A stretch of 8,093 bases of DNA from M55B120 sp965549355. GTDB lineage: Bacteria; Actinomycetota; Humimicrobiia; Humimicrobiales; Humimicrobiaceae. Below the pieces are notes generated by a model. The model was not told the DNA's origin and ran no database searches. It saw nothing but the letters and a program-made list of their open reading frames with translations. The DNA lies in NCBI GenBank assembly GCA_965549355.1, contig CBEVGD010000079.1, positions 1 through 8,093 on the forward strand. The letters run 5' to 3'. Below are positions 1-6,540 of this stretch, piece after piece (the first letter of the stretch is position 1; the number at the start of each line of letters is the position of its first letter). The translations under genes were made by a program, and so were the position numbers.

Positions 1-2
1 AT

Positions 3-557
3 GTCGGCAGCGTTTCCTTTGACTTTTTAAGAAGATCCGGAAGAGCTGTAAAAAAATTTCAAAATCTACAAGCAGACATAGAAGATGTAGAATCCGGTTT
101 TTCCAGAGCTCATAGATTATTAAAGATTATTAATAGTAAAAACAATAATAAAATCTCAATAAAAGATTTATTCCTATTCGAGTTAAGATTAAATAGCAAT
201 AATATGAATCCTTATTATTGCTATGCCGCAATGGGGGATAGCGCAACAGTAACACCTGGAGGGGATATGTTTCTATGCCCTTCGCTGGTCGGTAGGGAAG
301 AGTTTTATTGGGGCAATGTAAAAGATATAGCTAGTCTAAATACTTTAGCAAAAAGAAGCGTAGAAGATCTAAAAGATTGTAAAAGTTGTGAGATCAAATA
401 TATTTGCAGGGGAGGTTGTCCGGCCAGAGCATATCTTGAAAATAGTGACTGGGAAAGTATAAGTGAACTTGAATGCTCTTTTAGAAGATGGTCGTATGAA
501 AAATATTTTAAAGTTAGAAAAGATAGAAATGAATTAAGAATAGATAAAGTCTGCTAA
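3..557 (+). CDS. Radical SAM/SPASM domain protein, C-terminal part (5' end outside window)
   Basis: The frame is open from the first bases of the window, so the N-terminus, including any CxxxCxxC radical SAM motif, lies upstream; 184 residues are visible. The C-terminal half has the full seven-cysteine SPASM pattern: C73, then 18 residues to C92, then C126-x2-C129-x5-C135-x3-C139 in the form CRGGCPA, then 18 residues to C158. The typical 'TPGGD..LCP' and 'GNVKDI' segments lie between. In this family these cysteines bind auxiliary [4Fe-4S] clusters, and characterised members modify peptides or proteins (for example anSME, PqqE and AlbA). The gene ends 40 nt before the nitrogenase-like fusion gene on the same strand with no terminator visible between, so co-transcription is likely. 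No small precursor peptide gene is visible in the window. The SPASM assignment is firm. The substrate is unknown, and the radical SAM core is inferred from the family. Confidence 0.88.
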   Translation, partial: VGSVSFDFLRRSGRAVKKFQNLQADIEDVESGFSRAHRLLKIINSKNNNKISIKDLFLFELRLNSNNMNPYYCYAAMGDSATVTPGGDMFLCPSLVGREEFYWGNVKDIASLNTLAKRSVEDLKDCKSCEIKYICRGGCPARAYLENSDWESISELECSFRRWSYEKYFKVRKDRNELRIDKVC

Positions 558-587
558 TATACAATATTTTTATAAGGTTTAATAATC

Positions 588-597
588 GGAGTGGTAA
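588..597 (+). promoter_or_regulatory. Ribosome binding site of the NifH-NifD-like fusion gene
   Basis: GGAG at 588-591 is followed by a 6-nt spacer to the ATG at 598. This fixes the start, which also matches the usual NifH N-terminus, with the P-loop about ten residues in. The 40-nt gap from the upstream gene is AT-rich and shows no hairpin. Confidence 0.7.
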
Positions 598-2892
598 ATG
601 AGTATAAAAAAATTTCAAATAGGAATATATGGCAAGGGAGGTATTGGTAAATCAACCATAACTGCAAATCTGTCTGCTGCATTGGGATCATCTGGCAAGA
701 AAGTGTTTCAAATTGGATGCGACCCCAAAAGTGATTCAACAAGGCTGCTTCTGCACGGTTTAAAACAGAAGCCTATCCTGGAGATACTGAAGGAAAAAAG
801 CATTAGTGAAATAAAAATTGAAGATTTTATGGATATTGGCTTTGGAGATGTATTTTGTACAGAGGCTGGAGGTCCGAAAGCAGGGGTCGGATGTGCCGGC
901 AGAGGTATTATAACTATGATGGAAGTACTTAAATTAAAGAATATATTTAGCCTGGATTTTGATTATATATTTTACGATATTCTTGGAGACGTGGTATGCG
1001 GAGGCTTCTCTGTCCCATTAAGAAAAGGATTTGCCGATGGTATTATTATTATTACTTCCGGTGAATTTCAATCTCTTTATGCAGCAAATAATATTTGTAA
1101 GGGAATAAAAAACTTAAACAGCAGGCTCATAGGAGTCATCGGAAATAGTAGAAATATTGAAAATGAGAAAGGATTGATTGACGAGTATTGCAAAAGTATT
1201 AATTCAGAACTTCTAACCTTTATTCCAAGTAATAAAATATTCAGAGAAGCAGAAGTAAATAGAAAAACACTCTTAGAGTATGATCCTCATCATAAAATAT
1301 CAAAAATATTCAACACTCTGGCAGATATAATAGTTCAGAGAGACTTTAAGTCAAAAAAGCCCGTACCCATGAGTGATGAAGAATTTGAGGATTTGAATTA
1401 CAGGTATTTAGGAATTGAAAAGAAAAATTCCGGAAATAATGATAATTACAAAAGCAGTAAAAGCAATCTAATTTTAAAATTAGATCAGATTAATTCCAGA
1501 AATATGGAAGTCCCGGGCCCCAATACCTGCAGCAGCAAGACTTCAAACAAAAAAGATGAATTATTTTTTGAAAAACCAATAGATAGGATTATTAGCAAAA
1601 GTATTAAGAATCGTGAAACCCTGCATGGATGTTCAATCGGAGGAGCATTTCAGATAACAAGCCAGATCAATGATTATATGACCATAATGCATGCTCCAGC
1701 CGGCTGCGGCTATATAAATAATAATCCCGGTGCATCTGCATCACTGATAGAGAAGATCTATGGGACAGTGAACAGGCCCTCTTTATATACCAGATTGCTG
1801 GTAACTAATATGGAAGAAAAGGATGTCATATTTGGAGGTAAGCAGATTTTACAGGATTCTATAAAAAATGCTATAGATAAATATGATCAGAAAAGATTCT
1901 TCATAGTCACATCATGTCCCTCAGCAATTATAGGGGACAGCATAGAGGATATAATATCAGATCTTAAGCTGGATGATGATATAGATATAACGTCGATCGA
2001 CACTCAGGGAGTAGTGGGTGGAGATTATTTCCAAGGTATGCTGGATGCATATAAAACAATAGCCGAAAAATATATAGATAAAAGGGTAGAAGCTGATAAA
2101 GAAAATAACTATATTAATATCTTAAATGAAAAAACATTACTTGGCGACACTGATTTTAATTTTAGGGCAATCGAAAAATTGCTTTCTTATTTTGATATAA
2201 AAGTTTTCTGCCGTTTTATAAGAAACACAAATATAAAAAGGATTAAAAGATTAAAAAAGGCACAGCTTACCATACCTTACGATGATGGATTTATATCCAG
2301 TAATCTGGCTAAATACCTGGAAGAAAAATTTGGAGTCAGGATATTTTATGAAAAGCTTCCTGTAGGTTTTAATGAGACTTCAAGCTGGCTCGAAAAAATC
2401 TCTACTTATTTTAACAGACAGGAACATCTAAAAGAAGTAGTGGATAAGTATAGCATTGAGTATTATAAAATAATCGAGAGCCAGAAGAAGGTGCTGGCAG
2501 GAAAATCTGTTATAGTATTTGCCTTTAATTCAAATTTGAATTGGATCGTTAAGACATTTTTAGATCTGGATATGGACCTGAAAAAGATCTGTTTTCTAAA
2601 GTCTGCTGAAAATGAGGATACTCCGCTTAAATATGATGTAGACATTGAATATAATTTTGATGAGCTTAAAAGAGATAGATTAATAAAAGATCTAAGGCCG
2701 GATATCGTACTCGCAAATGTCCCGCCAGTGGAAATGGTAGAGGGGATACATTATGATTATATGCCTTATTATCCAAAATTAGGGTTCTTTAGCGGGCTTG
2801 AACTATCAAAGAAATGGATCCAGATATTTGCTACATCCTTTAAGGAGGGGTGGAGGGATGAAGAAAAATTATTTACTAAATTACAATATTAG
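598..2892 (+). CDS. Nitrogenase-like fusion protein: NifH/BchL-type reductase joined to NifD/BchN-type catalytic subunit
   Basis: The protein has 764 residues in two parts. Residues 1 to about 275 are a complete NifH/BchL/CfbC-type ATPase: P-loop GKGGIGKST at 12-20, switch I DPKSDSTR at 42-49, and the two [4Fe-4S] ligands C99 (GVGCAGRG) and C134 (LGDVVCGGF), with R102 at the position of the NifH ADP-ribosylation arginine. A polar Asn/Ser/Lys-rich linker (about 275-335) leads to a nitrogenase component 1 domain (about 338-750). This has the three NifD/BchN-type cluster cysteines C345 (LHGCSIGG), C370 (HAPAGCGY) and C440 (SCPSAIIGDSIED). The FeMo-cofactor Cys region aligns near 'TIPYDDG' (558-564) and has no Cys. 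The FeMo-cofactor His region (about 722-732) has Leu instead. It is therefore unlikely to be a nitrogenase. DPOR, COR, CfbCD and MarHDK carry reductase and catalytic subunit on separate chains; here they are one chain, and the partner subunit gene overlaps its 3' end. The fold is certain. The substrate is unknown; a tetrapyrrole is my best guess. Confidence 0.93.
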   Translation: MSIKKFQIGIYGKGGIGKSTITANLSAALGSSGKKVFQIGCDPKSDSTRLLLHGLKQKPILEILKEKSISEIKIEDFMDIGFGDVFCTEAGGPKAGVGCAGRGIITMMEVLKLKNIFSLDFDYIFYDILGDVVCGGFSVPLRKGFADGIIIITSGEFQSLYAANNICKGIKNLNSRLIGVIGNSRNIENEKGLIDEYCKSINSELLTFIPSNKIFREAEVNRKTLLEYDPHHKISKIFNTLADIIVQRDFKSKKPVPMSDEEFEDLNYRYLGIEKKNSGNNDNYKSSKSNLILKLDQINSRNMEVPGPNTCSSKTSNKKDELFFEKPIDRIISKSIKNRETLHGCSIGGAFQITSQINDYMTIMHAPAGCGYINNNPGASASLIEKIYGTVNRPSLYTRLLVTNMEEKDVIFGGKQILQDSIKNAIDKYDQKRFFIVTSCPSAIIGDSIEDIISDLKLDDDIDITSIDTQGVVGGDYFQGMLDAYKTIAEKYIDKRVEADKENNYINILNEKTLLGDTDFNFRAIEKLLSYFDIKVFCRFIRNTNIKRIKRLKKAQLTIPYDDGFISSNLAKYLEEKFGVRIFYEKLPVGFNETSSWLEKISTYFNRQEHLKEVVDKYSIEYYKIIESQKKVLAGKSVIVFAFNSNLNWIVKTFLDLDMDLKKICFLKSAENEDTPLKYDVDIEYNFDELKRDRLIKDLRPDIVLANVPPVEMVEGIHYDYMPYYPKLGFFSGLELSKKWIQIFATSFKEGWRDEEKLFTKLQY
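2842..2857 (+). promoter_or_regulatory. Ribosome binding site inside the fusion gene, setting the start of the partner gene
   Basis: AAGGAGGGG at 2842-2850 lies 7 nt before the ATG at 2858, inside the last codons of the upstream gene. A longer in-frame start at 2798 has no comparable site and would add 20 residues not expected before the family N-terminus, so 2858 is preferred. Initiation within the upstream coding region suggests translational coupling that would balance the two subunits. Confidence 0.85.
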
Positions 2893-4255
2893 CCCCGATA
2901 GTCTGACCGGCAGCGTAAATGCCATTGAGGGCCTACGGGATGCTATTGCTATAATCAATGGCCCTACCGGATGCAGATTCTATAATTCTTATTTTAATGC
3001 CGGCCAGGATATATACAGGGATATAATAGCTGATTCCTCCAGGCTGTCCAATGATTACTTTATGAGACAGATGAAAATACCTTCGACTTATTTGGATGAA
3101 TTTGACTTTATCTTTTCCAGCGAATCAAAACTGGTCGAACTGCTAAAAATAATAGACAGAGAAGACTATTATAGATTAGTTGGTATTGTAAATTCTTCAG
3201 GGACCTCATTGATAGGCGATGATCTGGAAAAGATAGTAAAGAAGTCAAAATTAAGCAAGGACCATATTATAGTAGAAACTACAGGTTATACTGATAATAT
3301 CAGTGTTGGATTCCAGAGTACAATTATAAAGATCCTTGACAGATTATTAGATGATAATCATATAAAAAATAGCAAGAAGGAAGAAAATGCTGTTAATCTT
3401 ATAGGATTTTCTCTTACACAGCATAATTGGTTCAATGATTTAAAAGAAATTGAGAATATATTGTATATGGTAGGACTAAAAGTAAATACTGTTATCTGTG
3501 CAGCAACAGATACTGAAAAGATAAGAAATATTGGAAAGGCAAAATTAAATATAGTGATAAGTGAAGAGTACGGCAGCTTAATTGGAGAATATTTATTTGA
3601 TAGATTGGATATGCCCTATATTGGTATTGGCTCTGATATTAATGGAAAGGGAAACACTGGAGAAAAAATATATAGCCCTTATGGGTTTGAGTTTACCGAT
3701 AATCTAATTAATTCTCTAAGAGATCACTATAATCTTGAATTGAACGATTATATAAAAGAAAGAGATATGATAAAAAGAAGGACCTATCTTGCACTCCGGG
3801 GATTTCAGGGCATAAGAGGGTCCTTAAAGGGGCTGACTTTTGGGATCTTTGCCGACAGTTATACTGTATTCCCTTTACTTAAATTTTTATATGAATATCT
3901 TGGTTTATACCCAAAGATCGTTGGTCTCAGGAGCATGGGACAGATCAATTACGAAAGCATTAAAGAATATTTGAAGCAAAATAGCCTTAAGACTGTTTTA
4001 CTTGATTTTTATAACCAGATCGACCTAAAAAATGCTTTTGGTAATGAAGATCCCGATATTGTATTTGGAAGCAGCCTGGAGAAAAATATTATTAGATATT
4101 CAGACAAGGAAACCTCATTTATAAATATTTCTATTCCCGGAGACGAAAAGTCAATTATAACTTTTAGACCATTAATGGGACTTAACGGCGTACTTACTCT
4201 GGTTGAAGAGCTCATAAATTCAATTAAAATCAGAAATTTTAGTTATAAGTATTAG
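2858..4255 (+). CDS. Nitrogenase component 1-like partner subunit (NifK/BchB-like)
   Basis: The 465-residue protein is the likely partner of the upstream fusion, whose last 35 nt its gene overlaps. The N-terminus 'SPDSLTGSVNAIEGLRDA' followed by 'NGPTGC' at 34-39 matches the first Fe-S region of nitrogenase component 1 proteins. 'SSGTSLIGDDLEKI' (113-126) matches the third P-cluster region, but Ser114 sits where NifK has Cys. The first P-cluster Cys position is also not a Cys. The whole protein contains only two cysteines, C39 and C214, so only C39 (equivalent to NifK Cys95, or BchB Asp36 in DPOR) is a clear cluster ligand. The C-terminal Rossmann region has the usual 'DPDIVFGSS' (398-406) and closes with 'RPLMGLNGVLTLVEELIN' (437-454). 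With three cysteines from the fusion partner, this could hold one [4Fe-4S] cluster, as in DPOR/COR-type enzymes; that is inferred from motif alignment. The family is firm; the substrate is unknown. Confidence 0.88.
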   Translation: MKKNYLLNYNISPDSLTGSVNAIEGLRDAIAIINGPTGCRFYNSYFNAGQDIYRDIIADSSRLSNDYFMRQMKIPSTYLDEFDFIFSSESKLVELLKIIDREDYYRLVGIVNSSGTSLIGDDLEKIVKKSKLSKDHIIVETTGYTDNISVGFQSTIIKILDRLLDDNHIKNSKKEENAVNLIGFSLTQHNWFNDLKEIENILYMVGLKVNTVICAATDTEKIRNIGKAKLNIVISEEYGSLIGEYLFDRLDMPYIGIGSDINGKGNTGEKIYSPYGFEFTDNLINSLRDHYNLELNDYIKERDMIKRRTYLALRGFQGIRGSLKGLTFGIFADSYTVFPLLKFLYEYLGLYPKIVGLRSMGQINYESIKEYLKQNSLKTVLLDFYNQIDLKNAFGNEDPDIVFGSSLEKNIIRYSDKETSFINISIPGDEKSIITFRPLMGLNGVLTLVEELINSIKIRNFSYKY

Positions 4256-4267
4256 GACTCTTTTATC

Positions 4268-6322
4268 TTATGCCCTTAAACCGAAAGCCCTGTATAAGTC
4301 TTTATCAATCAATTGACTTATATGGAAATATTGCCCGTTTGTGTTTTTTAATATTTCATCGGTATAACCTAATTTAAACTTTCCTTCATCAGTATCTATT
4401 AAAATCATATTTATTTTCTTTTTTTTGATCGCCTGAGAGACTTCAATTATTTCTTGTTTTAAATTCTTATCACTCATAGTAACATTTGCCTTTCCATCAG
4501 AAACCAGGATCATAACAGGTATGCAGTTCTTATCTTTTTCTATTTCATGTGACATGACTTTGAGGCTCTCAATCAGTCCGGCAGAAAGCGGGGTCTTTCC
4601 TCCAATAGGTAATTCTTTCAATTTTTGTACGGCAGAATAAATACTATTTGTAGGCTTTAGTAAAGTGACTGCCTGCCTGTTCCGGAAAGCAATAAATCCT
4701 ACCCTGTCTCTTTTTTGATAAGAATCTTCCAACATTGCAAGCACTGCACCTTTTGCGAATTCCATTCTTTTGCCCACCCCCATAGATCCGGAAGCATCAA
4801 CAGCAAATAAACAGGTAGTAGCTTTTTTCTTTTCTCTTACTTTTTCACGCAGATCTTCCTTATCTATTTTTAGTTTTCCTTTTGCAGCTATAGAACTTCT
4901 TATGGTTGCGTCAATGGCAATGTCATTGGTTGCCATTTTTGGGTGCCGTGATTTAACATATTTGCCTGAGTGAGTAGAAAGTGTTCTGGCTCTTCGTCCG
5001 CGGCCAGTTCTGATCTTTTTATCTTTTTCTGTAATTACGCAGGGCGCTTTTGTATTTGATGAGGGTAAAAATTCTTCATCATTAGCATGATCCGGCTTTT
5101 GCTGTGGACTATTTTTTTCATCAATTTCCTGTTCTTCTTTATTATCTTCTATATTACCACCTATATCCTGAGGGGGATCGTTGGGATCTTCAGAATTTTC
5201 TTCATTGCTATTTGCTTCTCCATCATTTCCTTCACCATCATTATTATTGTTCTCTTTTTCTTTGTTTTGATCCTTTTCATCGCTTTTCTGTTCATCCTGC
5301 TCCATTGTTTGCTGGAGCTTTTGCTCTATTGGCTGTTCTTCTTCAAAAGGCTGCTTTCTCATTCTATGAGGAATAATCAGCTTTGCTGCTTCTTCTACAT
5401 CTTTTCTTTCTGCCCACTTTCTGTTATCAAAGGCAGCAATTGTCTTTGAGCATCTTGCCATCAATATATCGGCTCTATGTCCATCAATTCCAAAATCCAT
5501 GCAAATTTTAGCTATTAATCTTTTCAAGTCCTCCTGCAGTTTGACTTCTGGCAGTAATTTTATTGAGTTTATTATTCTTTGGGAAAGACTTTCCTGTTCA
5601 TTTTGATATATCTTAAAAAATCCATCAGGATCAGAGTCAAAATTTTCCATGACTTCAATTATTTTTACTCTTTCCTCCATGTCTTCTATTCCTTTTACAT
5701 CAACATAGAGACCCAATCTATCCGTAAGCTGCGGCCTGAGTTCTCCTTCTTCGGGATTCATTGTTCCTACGAGGATAAACTTAGCAGGATGTGTAATACT
5801 TATACCTTCTCTTTCTACAGTATTTATACCCATTGCTGCTGCATCAAGCAGTATATCTACAAGGTTATCATCTAATAAATTTATTTCATCGATATAAAGT
5901 ATTCCTCTATTTGCTTTCGCAAGCAGTCCTGGTTCAAATGCACTTCTGCCTTCTTTTAATGCTCTCTCAATATTTATACTGCCTATCACCCTATCTTCGG
6001 TGGCGCCCAGAGGCAGGGTAACTACCTTTATTTTTCTCTTTTCTGTTCTTAGTTCTTCACTATTATCAAGTATTTTCTGGCAAATATCACAGTGTGGTTC
6101 ATCGGGATCAGGACTGCACCCATATGGGCATTCAATGCTAAACTCCAATTCGGGAAGCAGCTCAGCCACAGCTCTAACTGCCATACTTTTTGCAGTTCCT
6201 CTCTGTCCCTTAATAATTACTCCCATTAGATCCTGATTGATAGCATTAAGGATAAGAGCTTTCTTTAAAATCTCCTGTCCAATAATTGATGTAAATGGCA
6301 GGACATGCCTTTTGGTTTTCAA
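4268..6322 (-). CDS. Fused ChlI-ChlD type (magnesium/cobalt chelatase-like) AAA+ and VWA motor protein
   Basis: The protein has 684 residues. Residues 1 to about 325 are a ChlI/BchI-type AAA+ ATPase: Walker A GQRGTAKS at 39-46, Walker B 'ILYIDEINLLDD' at 141-152 (D145, E146), sensor-1 N189 in 'GTMNPEEGELRPQLTDR'. A four-Cys motif (C65-x3-C69-x8-C78-x2-C81) probably binds a metal and occurs in the ChlI branch associated with CobN-like subunits. Residues about 327-420 are a very acidic Gln/Glu/Asp/Asn-rich linker, as in ChlD. 'GRGRRARTL' follows at 440-448, then a VWA domain with a complete MIDAS: DASGSM 509-514, T577 in GGKTPLS, D609 in VSDGKAN. Such motors use ATP to drive a large ChlH/CobN subunit that inserts Mg2+ or Co2+ into a tetrapyrrole; no such subunit is visible here. 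The start is TTG, with AGGAGG 7 nt upstream. The gene ends 12 bp from the convergent nitrogenase-like operon. Family certain; metal and porphyrinoid unknown. Confidence 0.93.
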   Translation of the reverse strand: MKTKRHVLPFTSIIGQEILKKALILNAINQDLMGVIIKGQRGTAKSMAVRAVAELLPELEFSIECPYGCSPDPDEPHCDICQKILDNSEELRTEKRKIKVVTLPLGATEDRVIGSINIERALKEGRSAFEPGLLAKANRGILYIDEINLLDDNLVDILLDAAAMGINTVEREGISITHPAKFILVGTMNPEEGELRPQLTDRLGLYVDVKGIEDMEERVKIIEVMENFDSDPDGFFKIYQNEQESLSQRIINSIKLLPEVKLQEDLKRLIAKICMDFGIDGHRADILMARCSKTIAAFDNRKWAERKDVEEAAKLIIPHRMRKQPFEEEQPIEQKLQQTMEQDEQKSDEKDQNKEKENNNNDGEGNDGEANSNEENSEDPNDPPQDIGGNIEDNKEEQEIDEKNSPQQKPDHANDEEFLPSSNTKAPCVITEKDKKIRTGRGRRARTLSTHSGKYVKSRHPKMATNDIAIDATIRSSIAAKGKLKIDKEDLREKVREKKKATTCLFAVDASGSMGVGKRMEFAKGAVLAMLEDSYQKRDRVGFIAFRNRQAVTLLKPTNSIYSAVQKLKELPIGGKTPLSAGLIESLKVMSHEIEKDKNCIPVMILVSDGKANVTMSDKNLKQEIIEVSQAIKKKKINMILIDTDEGKFKLGYTDEILKNTNGQYFHISQLIDKDLYRAFGLRA

Positions 6323-6335
6323 TTAATATCCTCCT
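6323..6335 (-). promoter_or_regulatory. Ribosome binding site selecting the TTG start of the ChlI-ChlD fusion
   Basis: On the - strand a perfect AGGAGG (6335-6330) is followed by a 7-nt spacer and TTG at 6322-6320. The product then begins MKTKRHVLPF, a normal start for ChlI proteins, whose conserved 'IIGQE' follows within about 15 residues. The strong site makes up for the weak start codon. Confidence 0.85.
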
Positions 6336-6368
6336 AGTCGATAACCCATTTTATATACTCTCTGAAGC

Positions 6369-6405
6369 AGGGGGAATGAAATATTAAATGTATTCCATTC
6401 CCCCT
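6369..6405 (-). promoter_or_regulatory. Hairpin in the leader of the ChlI-ChlD gene
   Basis: GGGGGAATG (6370-6378) pairs perfectly with CATTCCCCC (6396-6404), extended by an A-T pair at 6369/6405, around a 17-nt AT-rich loop. It stands out as a GC-rich stem in AT-rich DNA, about 47 nt before the TTG start. Neither strand has a proper U-run after it, so it does not look like a standard intrinsic terminator. It may be an RNA stability or regulatory element, or a protein-binding palindrome. The strand is assigned only because it lies in this gene's leader. I found no convincing -35/-10 pair nearby; TATATAAAAT at 6357-6348 is a weak -10 candidate. Confidence 0.5.
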
Positions 6406-6472
6406 TATAGATTTATTAAAATTATTTTAACTTAATTTCGTCTGCATATTTACCTTTGTTATCACATGCTTT

Positions 6473-6526
6473 AAAAGGGGAGCTTGCGGACTGAAAAGCT
6501 ATGGGTCCGTAAAAAACTCCCCTTTT
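6473..6526 (-). terminator. Terminator-like hairpin after the substrate-binding protein gene, with nested structure
   Basis: AAAAGGGGAG (6473-6482) pairs perfectly with CTCCCCTTTT (6517-6526), giving a 10-bp outer stem. On the - strand it is preceded by A residues and ends in CUCCCCUUUU, 14 nt after the stop codon of the gene ending at 6541, so it fits an intrinsic terminator for the importer operon. The + strand also gives a T-run (6523-6528), but no + gene precedes it. Inside is a second stem, GCGGAC (6486-6491) with GTCCGT (6505-6510), one pair being G-U. This extra structure is unusual for a simple terminator and may mean a regulatory leader for the ChlI-ChlD gene about 150 nt downstream. 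Confidence 0.65.
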
Positions 6527-6540
6527 TTGATTTGAATAAA

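Noticed and set aside
554..742. Short - strand frame at the operon junction
   Set aside because: It runs antisense across the NifH-like P-loop coding region and shows no ribosome binding site or recognisable product.
2798..2857. Longer N-terminus of the NifK-like gene starting at 2798
   Set aside because: No ribosome binding site fits it, the 20 extra residues are basic and unlike the family, and 2858 has an excellent site at the right spacing.
598..4255. A true nitrogen-fixing nitrogenase (nifHDK)
   Set aside because: The FeMo-cofactor Cys and His ligand positions are not conserved, the partner subunit lacks two of three P-cluster cysteines, and no nifE, nifN or nifB is visible.
5087..5449. 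Hydrophobic, membrane-like open frames on the + strand
   Set aside because: They are the antisense reading of the Glu/Asp/Asn-rich linker of the ChlI-ChlD gene, whose GA-rich codons turn into Phe, Leu and Ile codons. They have no independent support.
6473..6530. A known riboswitch (TPP-like GGGGAGCTT start, or preQ1-like AAAAAACT tail on the + strand)
   Set aside because: Only fragments of either consensus are present, the second half of a TPP element is missing, and no + strand gene follows. The similarity is likely to be chance.
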